A program made the position numbers and the translations under genes. Positions 7,550 through 15,489 of a stretch of DNA of 23,853 nucleotides are shown piece after piece. The stretch is from positions 1-23,853 of the forward strand of contig CABUNJ010000032.1 of the NCBI GenBank assembly GCA_902492935.1, in the 5' to 3' direction. Source of the DNA: an uncultured Collinsella sp. Lineage in GTDB: Bacteria > Actinomycetota > Coriobacteriia > Coriobacteriales > Coriobacteriaceae. The notes under the pieces are model-generated. The model saw only the letters and a program-made list of their open reading frames with translations. It was not told the origin of the DNA and ran no database searches. Position 1 is the stretch's first letter; each line of letters starts with the position of its first letter.

Positions 7550-7563
7550 TTGACATATGTCAG
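7550..7563. promoter_or_regulatory. Perfect operator-like palindrome (site 2)
   Basis: TGACATATGTCA (7551-7562) is a perfect 12-bp palindrome, and one further base matches site 1 on its right side. It ends 3 bases before the AAGGAG ribosome site of the DUF134-NifX gene and covers the likely transcription start. A protein bound here would block transcription. Autorepression by the HTH domain of the gene product is a reasonable inference, not shown. Confidence 0.65.
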
Positions 7564-7576
7564 ATAAGGAGTGCAC

Positions 7577-8341
7577 ATGGCAGGAAGACGCGAGAAACTG
7601 CGCCGCGTCGGGATCATCCCCGAATATCGCGGTTTTACCCCCGATGGCCTGGCGAGCGGCGATGCCATCGATATGACAGTCGACGAGCTCGAAGTGCTGC
7701 GCCTGTGCGACTTGGAAGGCCTTAACCAAGAGGCAGTCGCCCAGCACATGGGCATTGCCCGCGCCACGGTGGCGGCAATCTGCAGCCGCGCGCATCGCAA
7801 GGTGGCAAACGCGCTGGTCAATGGACGGGCGATCGTCATCGAAGGCGGCAACATCGCGTACTCCCCCATCACCACGACAACGGCCGCATGGCCAGCAAAG
7901 GAGGTCGACACCGTGAGGGTGGCAACGACGTACGACAACGGCAACATCTTTATGCACTTTGGCCGCAGCGAACAGTTCAAGATCTACGACATCCAGGATG
8001 GCAAGGTGCTCAACGAGCAGGTCGTGGGCACCGGCGGCACTGGTCACGGTGCATTGGCGGGTCTGCTTGCCAACAGTGGCGTTGACACGCTCATCTGCGG
8101 CGGTATCGGCGGCGGCGCCATCAACGCACTTACCCAGGCCGGCATCACGGTCTATGCAGGCGCCCAGGGCAGCTGCGACGTCTGCGTCGAGGCACTCATT
8201 GCCGGCACGCTCGCACAGACCGGCGAGGCCACGTGCGGCTGCCACGGCCATGACCACGAGCACACCCATGAGCACGGCGAATCCTGCGGTTGCCACGGCC
8301 ATCACGAGAACGAGGGCCACGAGGGCTGTGGCTGCCACTAG
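7577..8341 (+). CDS. DUF134 HTH domain - NifX/NifB-type metallocluster domain fusion with Cys/His tail
   Basis: The 254-aa product has three parts. Residues 1-95 are a DUF134 (UPF0251) helix-turn-helix domain (IPEYRGFTPDG, TVDELEVLRLCDLEGLNQEA, MGIARATVAAI, RKVANALVNG, IEGGN). Residues 112-212 form a dinitrogenase iron-molybdenum cofactor (NifX/NifY/NifB C-terminal) domain, with VATTYDNGNIFMHFGRSE, TGGTGHGALAGLL and CGGIGGGAINAL. Residues 219-254 are a tail of CGCHGH-type repeats with 7 Cys and many His. Proteins of the middle family bind iron-sulfur or iron-molybdenum clusters, but in non-nitrogen-fixers their role is unknown. No nif gene is visible here. The ATG at 7577 follows AAGGAG by 5 bases. 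The GTG at 7571 is in frame but overlaps that site. It is the only intact plus-strand gene and diverges from thyA. I infer a metal- or redox-sensing regulator. Confidence 0.9.
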   Translation: MAGRREKLRRVGIIPEYRGFTPDGLASGDAIDMTVDELEVLRLCDLEGLNQEAVAQHMGIARATVAAICSRAHRKVANALVNGRAIVIEGGNIAYSPITTTTAAWPAKEVDTVRVATTYDNGNIFMHFGRSEQFKIYDIQDGKVLNEQVVGTGGTGHGALAGLLANSGVDTLICGGIGGGAINALTQAGITVYAGAQGSCDVCVEALIAGTLAQTGEATCGCHGHDHEHTHEHGESCGCHGHHENEGHEGCGCH

Positions 8342-8393
8342 CGGCAAATGCTCTGGCGCCAAGACGTGCCATTCGCGCAACAAACCACACAAC

Positions 8394-8433
8394 GGCGAAG
8401 GCCGCCTGGAGTACCATCCAGGCGGCCTTCGCC
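8394..8433 (-). terminator. Hairpin terminator between the DUF134-NifX gene and ffh
   Basis: A perfect 17-bp stem (8394-8410 with 8417-8433) has a 6-base loop. It lies between the convergent ends of the plus-strand DUF134-NifX gene and ffh, so it can serve both. The downstream side is T-rich only for the minus strand (GTTGTGTGGTTTGTT), so it is best read as the end of the ffh operon. Confidence 0.8.
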
Positions 8434-8453
8434 ATACACGACTCAACCAGTCG

Positions 8454-9929
8454 TTACTTCTTATTGCGCATCTGCGCTTCCATCTGGCGCAGCAGATCCA
8501 TATCAGACTTGGGGCCGCCCGTTCCCAAGCCGCCCAGGCCGCCCAGCCCCATGGCATCCAGGCCGGGAATATTGGGCATGCGCATCTTCTTGCCCTTCTT
8601 ACCCTTTTTGCCCTTCTTGCCACCAGCCTGTGCCTGATTGGCCATCGTGCGCATGCGGCCCATCATCTTATTCATCTCGCCCCACTGCTTCATAAGGCTA
8701 TTGACCTCGGTGGGGGTCACGCCGGCGCCCTTGGCAATGCGGGCACGGCGCTGGCCGTTGATGATGGAGGGGCGAAGGCGCTCCTCCTTGGTCATCGACA
8801 TGATGATGGCCTCGTTCTTATCGAAGATACCTTCGTCCAGGTTGCCACCCATCTGGTTAAGCGCACGCTGGCCACCGGGGAGCATGCCCAGAATGCCCTT
8901 CATGCCGCCCATCTTCTTGACGGCCTTCATCTGGTCGAGCATGTCGTTCATGGTGAAGCCCTCGCGAAGCATGCGCTCGGCGGCCTCGAGCTGCTCTGCG
9001 TCAGCCGCCTCTTGGGCCTTCTCGATGATGCCGACAACATCGCCCATGCCCAAGATTCGCTTGGCCATACGATCGGGATAGAACGGCTCCAGCGAATCGG
9101 GTTTCTCGCCCATGCTCACGAACTTGATGGGCTTGCCGGTCACCTGGCGCACGGAAAGCGCGCCGCCGCCACGGGCGTCGCCGTCGAGCTTGGAGATGAT
9201 CACGCCGTCAAAGTCGGTGCGCTCGGCGAAGGTCGAGACGACGTTGACGATATCCTGGCCGGTCATGGCATCGACGACCATCAGCACCTGATCGGGCTTG
9301 ACGGCCTTCTTGATGTCCACGGCCTCCTGCATCATCTGCTCATCAATCTGCAGACGACCGGCGGTATCGACGATGACCACATCGCGCAGGTGGTCGACGG
9401 CCTCCTGGATGGCACCCTTGGCAATGTCAACCGGGTGCGCGCCGTCACCGCGGAAGACCGGAACGCCGATCTCGCCACCGAGCGTGGCCAGCTGGTCTGC
9501 AGCGGCGGGACGATAGACGTCGCACGCGGCGAGCAGCGGCGAGCGGCCCTGCTTCTTGAGCAGGTAGGCCAACTTTACGGCCGCCGTGGTCTTACCGGAG
9601 CCCTGCAGGCCCACGAGCATGATGACATTGGGAATGCGGTTACTAAAGACGAGCTTGCTCTCGGTGGAGCCGAGCATCTCGGTGAGCTCGTCGAGCACGA
9701 TCTTGACGACGTTTTGCGCCGGCGACAGCGACTCCATGACCTCGGCGGTCATGCAGCGCTCCTTGGTCTTGGCAACGAACTCCTTGACGACCTTAAAGTT
9801 GACGTCGGCCTCGAGCAGCGCCATGCGAATGTCGCGCATGGCAGAAGTGATATCGGCCTCGGTCAGCTTACCCTTGCCGCGCAAGCGGTCAAATGTGTCG
9901 TTGAGGCGATCGCTCAGGGAATCAAACAC
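8454..9929 (-). CDS. ffh: Signal recognition particle protein Ffh (SRP54)
   Basis: This is the GTPase of the bacterial SRP. It binds signal peptides of nascent chains and 4.5S RNA and docks with FtsY at the membrane. The 491-aa product has an N domain (1-95), a G domain with G1 GLQGSGKT (107-114), DVYRPAA (137-143), DTAGR (188-192) and SKLDGD (246-251), and a Met-rich M domain from about 300. The M domain contains LREGFTMNDMLDQMKAV, a flexible finger loop and the RNA-binding block IINGQRRARIAKGAGV. A Lys/Gly stretch (GGKKGKKGKKGKK) and a Gly/Met-rich tail follow, longer than in E. coli Ffh (453 aa). The start is GTG at 9929, 6 bases after AGGAG, which overlaps the ftsY stop, so ftsY and ffh are coupled. 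No 4.5S RNA gene was found in the window. Confidence 0.97.
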   Translation of the reverse strand: MFDSLSDRLNDTFDRLRGKGKLTEADITSAMRDIRMALLEADVNFKVVKEFVAKTKERCMTAEVMESLSPAQNVVKIVLDELTEMLGSTESKLVFSNRIPNVIMLVGLQGSGKTTAAVKLAYLLKKQGRSPLLAACDVYRPAAADQLATLGGEIGVPVFRGDGAHPVDIAKGAIQEAVDHLRDVVIVDTAGRLQIDEQMMQEAVDIKKAVKPDQVLMVVDAMTGQDIVNVVSTFAERTDFDGVIISKLDGDARGGGALSVRQVTGKPIKFVSMGEKPDSLEPFYPDRMAKRILGMGDVVGIIEKAQEAADAEQLEAAERMLREGFTMNDMLDQMKAVKKMGGMKGILGMLPGGQRALNQMGGNLDEGIFDKNEAIIMSMTKEERLRPSIINGQRRARIAKGAGVTPTEVNSLMKQWGEMNKMMGRMRTMANQAQAGGKKGKKGKKGKKMRMPNIPGLDAMGLGGLGGLGTGGPKSDMDLLRQMEAQMRNKK

Positions 9930-9939
9930 TGGTTACTCC

Positions 9940-10857
9940 TTAGTTGGACTCGCCCACCAGGGCGCGGCAGAAATCTTTGGCGTTAAACTCCTGCAGGTCA
10001 TCGACCTGCTCGCCCACGCCGATGCGCAGGATCGGGAGCTTGAGCTTCTCGGCGACAGCCATGGCGATACCACCCTTAGCCGTGCCGTCGAGCTTAGTCA
10101 TGATAATACCGTCCAGGCCCAGCGCCTCGTTAAACTCGAGCGCCTGGTTCAGACCGTTCTGGCCGGTGGCGGCATCGATCACGAGCACGACTGAGACGGG
10201 CATGGGGCCGGCGGCCATATTGGCGGCGCGCTTACGGGTCACATTGACCACCTTGGCAAGCTCGCGCATGAGCTCGGGGCTCGTGTGCAGACGGCCGGCG
10301 GTATCGATGAGCACCAGGTCGCTGCCGCGCTTATCGGCCTCGTCGAGCACGTCGTAGCACACGCTCGCCGGGTCGGAGCCGCGGTCGCGCTTGATGACGG
10401 GGACGCCAGCGCGCTGGCCCCACACATCGAGCTGCTCGATAGCGGCAGCGCGGAACGTATCGGCAGAGCCGATCACGACGTTCTTGCCGCGGGCGGCCAT
10501 GGCGCTCGCGATCTTACCGACCGTCGTGGTCTTGCCGGCGCCGTTAATGCCCACAAACAGCACGCAGCTCGGCGTATCGGAGAACGGATCGCGCTCGATG
10601 GGCACAAAGTGCTGCTCGAGCTGCTCGGCCAGGGCACGACGAAGCTGCGGAGCGGTCTTGAGGTTCTTCTTGGCCGCGGCGTCGCGCAGGTCATCGGAGA
10701 CCTTGATAGCGACCTCGGCGCCCATGTCACCCATGACGAGGGTGTCCTCTAAGTCCTCCCAAAAATCCTCGTCGACCTCGCCGCCAAAGTAAAAGACCTC
10801 GTTGAGGGCCTCGCGGCTGCGCTCAAGTCCGCGCGAGAGAGCATCGAAGAATCCCAT
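9940..10857 (-). CDS. ftsY: SRP receptor FtsY
   Basis: FtsY is the membrane-associated receptor GTPase that pairs with Ffh to hand ribosomes to the Sec translocon. The product has 305 aa. It lacks the long acidic A domain of E. coli FtsY, as in many Gram-positive forms. The NG domain shows GINGAGKT (103-110), DTFRAAA (133-139), DTAGRLHTS (185-193), TGQNGL (231-236) and TKLDGTAKGG (254-263). Membrane contact probably uses the N-terminal amphipathic segment MGFFDALSRGLERS. The ATG (10855-10857) shares its A with the smc stop (TAATG), so translation is coupled to smc. It is followed after 10 bases by ffh, which puts receptor and ligand in one operon. Confidence 0.97.
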   Translation of the reverse strand: MGFFDALSRGLERSREALNEVFYFGGEVDEDFWEDLEDTLVMGDMGAEVAIKVSDDLRDAAAKKNLKTAPQLRRALAEQLEQHFVPIERDPFSDTPSCVLFVGINGAGKTTTVGKIASAMAARGKNVVIGSADTFRAAAIEQLDVWGQRAGVPVIKRDRGSDPASVCYDVLDEADKRGSDLVLIDTAGRLHTSPELMRELAKVVNVTRKRAANMAAGPMPVSVVLVIDAATGQNGLNQALEFNEALGLDGIIMTKLDGTAKGGIAMAVAEKLKLPILRIGVGEQVDDLQEFNAKDFCRALVGESN

Positions 10858-13800
10858 TATGCATTCACGACCTTTCCGGTTTCGCGATCGAGTTTTTGCG
10901 AGACGACGCGACTGACGCCGTCAGCTTGCATCGAGACGCCGTAGAGAACGTCAGCATCCTCCATAGTACGGCGCTGATGTGAAATGACCAAGAGCTGCGT
11001 ATCGGAACGCAACACGTCGAGCGCGCCGATAAGCTTGGACAAGTTGGCGTCGTCGAGCGCCGCCTCGACCTCGTCCAGCACATAGAACGGCACCGTGCGC
11101 GTGCGGTACACGGCAAAGAGCAGGGCGAGCGCCGTCAGGCTCTTCTCGCCACCCGACATGAGCATCATCTTGGTGATGCGCTTGCCGCGCGGCTGCGCTA
11201 CGACCTCGATACCCGTCTCGGCAGGATGCTCGGGATCGGTCATCTCCAGATGAGCCTGACCGCCCGGGAAGAGCATGGCGAAGATCTCGCGGAAGTTCGC
11301 ATCGACCTTCTCAAACGTCACCAGGAACGCCTTGCGCATCTTACGGTCGATAGCCACGGTGATCTTGGTGAGCGCCTTTCGCGCGCTCTCCAGATCGGCC
11401 AGCTGCTCTTCGATGTAATCGGCGCGGCGCTTGAGCTGCACGTACTCCTCCATGGCAACTTGGTTAACGGGACCAAGGTTGTTGATCTGGCGCACAAGCT
11501 GGTTGAGTTCGCGCTCGGCGGCATCGCGGTCCGTGGGCGCCGGAAGCATGAGCGCTTCCTCGAGTACCGTGGTGCCATCGGCGGTAATGGCCTTAATGGC
11601 GGCCTCTACCTGCACCTCGAGCTTGCCACGCGCGACCTTGAACTCGTTTTGCGCGGCGGAGGCGGTATCGACTCGCTCCTTAGCGCGGGCAACCTCTGCC
11701 TTGGCATCCTCGATGGTCTTCTTGAGCGAAGCGGAGTCCGCCTCCTCCAGAGAGGCCTGGTCACGCAGGCGCGCTGCCCAATCCGACGCGCGTTCCAACA
11801 GGGCAGAATAGCGTTCGTGCATGGGGTCGACGCGCAGGCGCAGCAGCTCGAGCGAGCGCGAAGCCTGGCGTGTTCCGCGGATACGACGGTCGATGCCCTC
11901 AAGACGATGCTCCAGATCGGGCACGCGGCCCTTCAGCGAACGCAGACGTTCGCTCGTCTGGGCTAGGCGAACCTTGGCGTCGGCGAGCTTGCCGGCAGCC
12001 TCGGAATCGTCACGGCGAACGCGGTCGAGTTCGTCGTTGGCCTCGGCAATCTGCAACCCCAGATTGCTTGCCTGCGCGCGAGCCTCGTCACGCGAACGGG
12101 TGAGCTCGTCAACGCGCGGGCGCGCAGCGCGAACGGCTTCGGAGGCCTGCTCGCGGCGCTTGGAGATGCGCACGCGCTCGACCTCGGCATTGTTGGCGCT
12201 TTGCTCCAAGCGGCCGATCTCGGAGAGCAGCGAGCGGCGCTCGCCCTCAAGACGGGCGATCTCGCCGGCGGCATCGCCCTCAGCGGCACGCGCCTCCTCA
12301 ACGGCCGCATTGGCCTCAACGACCTGGCCTGACACATGTTCAAACACAGCGGCCAAATCGGGCTCAAGCCCCTCCAGCTCGCGGATACGGCGCTTGCGCT
12401 CCAGAGCACCCGAGGCCTCGCCGGCATCGAGGCCCACGCGCACCAGGCCGCCGCAGCTTACGCGAGCGCCATCGGGAGTCACGTAAGTCACGCCGTCAAC
12501 GACCGGCGCCGACAGCGCGGCAGCAAGATCGTCCACGACGTAATAGCCGCCGAGCAACGCCTCGACGACGGGACCGTAGCCTGCGCGTACGGACAGACGA
12601 TCAACCAGACGGGTACCGGCAGCGCCCTCAGCGGCGGTAGAGCCGCTCACGCCGCGCGCCACCAGCAGCGCCTCGCCCGAGGCCTTCTTCTGGTCCAGAG
12701 CCGCACGACCGGCACGCTCAAGCGCGGACGTATCGTCGAACAGCAGTGCATCGATATCGCCGGCGAGCAATTGCTCAACCAAGCCCTCAAGCTCGTGCGG
12801 GGCCTCGAGCACGTCGCCCAGACGACCCGAGACATCGTCGCCCAGCGCACCCACCAGACGGCTCACGAGCGGCGAGCTGTCGGCCATGCGAGCATCAAGC
12901 TTCATTTGGCTGGCAAGCTCCGAGCGCACCTCGGACAGCTTGTTGCGCGCCTCGCTCTCGCGGGCACGCAAGTCCTTCAGGGCCGCGCGGGCCGTCTCGG
13001 TGGCCTCACGCGCATCGGCCTGGGCCTGGCGCGCTTCCTCAAGAGCACCCTCAAGCTCCTCTGCGCGGTTGCGACGGCTCTCAAGCGAGGCCGTGACCTC
13101 CTCGAGCTGCTCGTCAACCTGCTCCAGGCGCGAGACATACATGTTGTCCTCGACCTCAGCGTTGCTCAGCGAGTCCTTCACCTTGGCGAGCTCGAGCGCG
13201 GCGTTATCGGCCACGCGCTGCACATCGCGTTGCTCACGCGTAAGCTGCGAAATCTGATTGTCGAGCGCCACGCGCCGCTCGTGGAGCTCAGCGGCGGCAG
13301 GACCGGCGGCGTCAACGTCCTCCTGGGCCTGCATATGCGCACCGGTCACTTCCTCAAGCTGCGCACGCGCGTCCTCGAGCTCCTCGACCACGCGACGACG
13401 CTGGTGCTCGGAGCTCGAAATCTGCCCGCGCATGTCAGACAGGCGCGACACCATGTTGTGGCCCTTTTCCTCAAGCAGGCGCATGTCGGAGTTAATGCGA
13501 CCGACCACATCTTGCATATGACGGCGTTGCTCGCCCAGGTCGCCCACAAACAAGCCCTTTTCCTCGAGCATAACCTGGAGCTTCTCGAGCTCACGCTCCT
13601 TTTCGCCCAAGCGGTACTGCGCAAGCTCCAGCTCGGCAGCGCCCTCCTTGGAGCGGCTCTCCAGATCGTTCCACTGCGACTGCAGCGAACGCAGCTCGTC
13701 GACGGCCAGCATCTGCGTAAGCTCGTTCGCGCGCGAGGACAGCTCTTTGTACTTGCGCGCGCGGTCGACCTGACGCTCCAGCGGTCGCAGCTGACGGGCG

Positions 13801-14393
13801 ATTTCCTTATTGATGTCGCGGGCACGCGTCAGGTGCTCGTCCATTGACTTAATCTTTTTGAGCGCACGCTCCTTGCGGCGCTTGTGCTTGGAGATGCCGG
13901 CGGCCTCCTCGATGAGGGCGCGGCGCTCCTCGGGGCGGCTCTGCAAAATGGCGTCGAGCTTGCCCTGGCTGATGATGGAATGCGTATCCTTGCCCAGGCC
14001 CGAATCGTGCAGGATGTCCTGAATGTCCATCAGGCGGCACGGACTCGAGTTGATGAGGTACTCGCTTTCGCCCGAGCGATACATACGACGGGTGATGGCG
14101 ACCTCGTCAAAATCGACGGGCAGCATATGGTCCGAGTTATCGAGCACCAACGTGACCTCGGCGACACCCACCGGCTTGCGCGCTGACGAGCCCGAGAAGA
14201 TGACATCCTCCATGGCCTGGCCGCGCAGCTGCTTGGCGCTCTGCTCGCCCAGGACCCACAGAATCGAGTCGGAGATGTTCGATTTTCCCGAGCCGTTGGG
14301 ACCGACGATGACGGTCAGGCCCGGCTCAAACGTCATATGGGCGCGGTCGGCAAACGACTTGAACCCTTTGAGCGTGAGGGACTTGAGATACAC
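10857..14393 (-). CDS. smc: Chromosome segregation protein SMC
   Basis: SMC is the ATPase that, with ScpAB, loops and compacts the chromosome. The 1178-aa product has the full SMC layout. An N-terminal ATPase half carries Walker A GPNGSGKS (31-38), and the first long coiled coil covers about 165-490. A Gly-rich hinge lies at about 500-660 (SPLVSRLVGALGDD ... VTPDGARVSCGGLVRVG), and a second coiled coil at about 660-1010. The C-terminal ATPase half has signature LMSGGEKSLTALAL (from about 1078) and Walker B YVLDEVEAALDDAN (about 1105-1118), with a switch His in ISHQRRTM. Start codon GTG (14391-14393) has GAGG upstream and lies 10 bases after rnc. The stop overlaps the ftsY start. The rnc-smc-ftsY order is widespread in Gram-positive bacteria. 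scpAB is not in the window. Confidence 0.97.
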   Translation of the reverse strand: MYLKSLTLKGFKSFADRAHMTFEPGLTVIVGPNGSGKSNISDSILWVLGEQSAKQLRGQAMEDVIFSGSSARKPVGVAEVTLVLDNSDHMLPVDFDEVAITRRMYRSGESEYLINSSPCRLMDIQDILHDSGLGKDTHSIISQGKLDAILQSRPEERRALIEEAAGISKHKRRKERALKKIKSMDEHLTRARDINKEIARQLRPLERQVDRARKYKELSSRANELTQMLAVDELRSLQSQWNDLESRSKEGAAELELAQYRLGEKERELEKLQVMLEEKGLFVGDLGEQRRHMQDVVGRINSDMRLLEEKGHNMVSRLSDMRGQISSSEHQRRRVVEELEDARAQLEEVTGAHMQAQEDVDAAGPAAAELHERRVALDNQISQLTREQRDVQRVADNAALELAKVKDSLSNAEVEDNMYVSRLEQVDEQLEEVTASLESRRNRAEELEGALEEARQAQADAREATETARAALKDLRARESEARNKLSEVRSELASQMKLDARMADSSPLVSRLVGALGDDVSGRLGDVLEAPHELEGLVEQLLAGDIDALLFDDTSALERAGRAALDQKKASGEALLVARGVSGSTAAEGAAGTRLVDRLSVRAGYGPVVEALLGGYYVVDDLAAALSAPVVDGVTYVTPDGARVSCGGLVRVGLDAGEASGALERKRRIRELEGLEPDLAAVFEHVSGQVVEANAAVEEARAAEGDAAGEIARLEGERRSLLSEIGRLEQSANNAEVERVRISKRREQASEAVRAARPRVDELTRSRDEARAQASNLGLQIAEANDELDRVRRDDSEAAGKLADAKVRLAQTSERLRSLKGRVPDLEHRLEGIDRRIRGTRQASRSLELLRLRVDPMHERYSALLERASDWAARLRDQASLEEADSASLKKTIEDAKAEVARAKERVDTASAAQNEFKVARGKLEVQVEAAIKAITADGTTVLEEALMLPAPTDRDAAERELNQLVRQINNLGPVNQVAMEEYVQLKRRADYIEEQLADLESARKALTKITVAIDRKMRKAFLVTFEKVDANFREIFAMLFPGGQAHLEMTDPEHPAETGIEVVAQPRGKRITKMMLMSGGEKSLTALALLFAVYRTRTVPFYVLDEVEAALDDANLSKLIGALDVLRSDTQLLVISHQRRTMEDADVLYGVSMQADGVSRVVSQKLDRETGKVVNA

Positions 14394-14403
14394 GGTTCCT
14401 CGC

Positions 14404-15129
14404 TTACACGTGCTTCTTGTTCAGAATCACGCCGTTGGTGGTGTAACCCATGCGGTCGAGCGCTTCGAGCGCGGCGGCTCCCTCGGCTTCCTTCTTTGAG
14501 GAGCCGGAGCCGCGACCCTGGCGAATACCATCGATCAGAACCACGGCGGTAAAGGTGGGCGCATGCGCCGGGCCCTCGGAGCCAACGAGCTTATACGCCG
14601 GGGGTTCGTGACCGTCGGCTTGCACGCACTCCTGCAAAAACGACTTGGGGTTTGCAGGATGCTCGGCACGCTCGGAAGCCAAATGCGGCTTAAGCGTACG
14701 ATGGATAAACTCCGCTGCGGTATCCCAGCCGGCATCCAGGTACAGTGCGCCCACGAGCGACTCGTAGACGTTCTCGAGGGCCGAATGCAGGCCGCGCGCA
14801 CCGGTACCGGTCTCGGAGGCACCAAAGATGATGATGTCGTCGATGCCCAGCTCGTGAGAAACCTCGGACAGCGTAGCGCCCGAGACAAGCGACACCTTCA
14901 GGCGTGTGAGCTTGCCCTCGTCAAACTCCGGATAGGACTCAAACAGGGAGCGTGCGACCACAGCGCCCAAAATGGAATCGCCCAAGAACTCAAGGCGCTC
15001 GTAGCTTGCCGAGACTGGCTGGCCTTCGACAGCCGAAGGATGCGTGAGGGCCGCGCGCAGCAGCACCTTGTCATTGAACTCGTGGCCCAGAATCTCCTGG
15101 GCGCGCGTAAGTCGTTCGGATAAAGCCAA
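14404..15129 (-). CDS. rnc: Ribonuclease III
   Basis: RNase III cuts double-stranded RNA in rRNA precursors, some mRNAs and antisense duplexes. The 241-aa product has the RNase III domain with signature ERLEFLGDSIL (44-54; catalytic acids Glu47 and Asp51). Its second metal-site block is ALENVYESLVGALYLDAG (117-134; Asn120 and Glu123). A C-terminal dsRNA-binding domain (about 161-228) contains PKSFLQE, GPAHAPTFTAVV and GSGSSKKEAEGAAALEAL. Length is typical (225-245). Translation starts at TTG (15127-15129), 8 bases after GGAGG. This site lies inside the end of acpP, whose stop is only 3 bases upstream. The gene is thus coupled to acpP and followed by smc. Confidence 0.96.
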   Translation of the reverse strand: MALSERLTRAQEILGHEFNDKVLLRAALTHPSAVEGQPVSASYERLEFLGDSILGAVVARSLFESYPEFDEGKLTRLKVSLVSGATLSEVSHELGIDDIIIFGASETGTGARGLHSALENVYESLVGALYLDAGWDTAAEFIHRTLKPHLASERAEHPANPKSFLQECVQADGHEPPAYKLVGSEGPAHAPTFTAVVLIDGIRQGRGSGSSKKEAEGAAALEALDRMGYTTNGVILNKKHV

Positions 15130-15132
15130 GAC

Positions 15133-15375
15133 TTAGGCCTCCTTGGCAGCTTCGATAGCGTCGACGGCGTCGGCGACAGAGTTGAGCGAGAGCAGGGTCT
15201 CATCATCGATCTCGAGGTTGAACTCGTCCTCGATAGCCGTAACCAGCTGCAGGCGCTCGAGCGAGTTGGCATCGAGGTCGTCAAAGGTGGTCTCATCGCT
15301 AATTTCGGCAACATCGACGCCCAGAACGTCAGCAGCGACCTCGGCGATCTTGTCGAAGATTTCGGAGCGGTCCAT
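15133..15375 (-). CDS. acpP: Acyl carrier protein
   Basis: ACP carries growing acyl chains on a 4'-phosphopantetheine arm for fatty acid synthesis and supplies acyl groups to PlsX. The 80-aa acidic product has DDLDANSLERLQLV, with Ser38 as the attachment site. The usual DSL triplet reads NSL here, a known kind of variation. The four-helix fold is suggested by FDKIAEVAADVLGV and IEDEFNLEIDDE. The ATG at 15375 has GAGGAAG upstream, and an in-frame extension to 15390 is less likely. acpP follows plsX after a 114-base gap that contains a palindromic hairpin and a possible own promoter. It is coupled to rnc downstream. Confidence 0.95.
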   Translation of the reverse strand: MDRSEIFDKIAEVAADVLGVDVAEISDETTFDDLDANSLERLQLVTAIEDEFNLEIDDETLLSLNSVADAVDAIEAAKEA

Positions 15376-15411
15376 AGCGCTTCCTCTCATAGTGCATGAA
15401 TACCAAAAGAA

Positions 15412-15433
15412 TGGTACCGCCCGGGCGGTACCA
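15412..15433 (-). terminator. Perfect 22-bp palindrome between plsX and acpP
   Basis: The sequence at 15412-15433 is a perfect palindrome centred on CCCGGG (half-site TGGTACCGCCC). In RNA it would form a 9-bp GC-rich hairpin with a CCGG loop. On the minus strand it is followed by TTCTTTTGG, so it may act as a terminator for plsX or an attenuator in the acpP leader. As duplex DNA it could equally be an operator. Confidence 0.6.
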
Positions 15434-15447
15434 AGACACGGTTCTGA

Positions 15448-15453
15448 TTCTAC
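15448..15453 (-). promoter_or_regulatory. Possible -10 box upstream of acpP
   Basis: TAGAAT on the minus strand lies about 75 bases before the acpP start. A weak TCTTGG lies about 16 bases further up. If used, the transcript leader would contain the GGTACC palindrome. Confidence 0.35.
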
Positions 15454-15489
15454 CCCACGACGTGCGCCCCAAGACGCATAACGTCGCTG

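Noticed and set aside
7411..7980. N-terminal extension of thyA in the same frame
   Set aside because: A strong AGGAGGG stands right before the ATG at 7410, ThyA length fits from there, and the extension runs antisense to the DUF134-NifX gene.
8300..8453. Possible SRP (4.5S) RNA gene next to ffh
   Set aside because: The only structure is a simple perfect hairpin; the GNAR tetraloop and asymmetric loop of SRP RNA are missing.
7544..8623. Minus-strand frame of about 359 codons opposite the DUF134-NifX gene
   Set aside because: No recognisable domain; it crosses the hairpin terminator and the end of ffh in another frame, so it is a shadow.
7959..9986. Very long plus-strand open frame across the DUF134-NifX end and ffh
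   Set aside because: It is out of frame with the NifX domain and antisense to ffh. The low-complexity His/Leu/Ala sequence is typical of a shadow frame.
12336..13847. Plus-strand frame of about 503 codons inside smc
   Set aside because: It is antisense to the coiled-coil coding part of smc. The Leu/His/Arg-rich sequence has no domain and no ribosome site.
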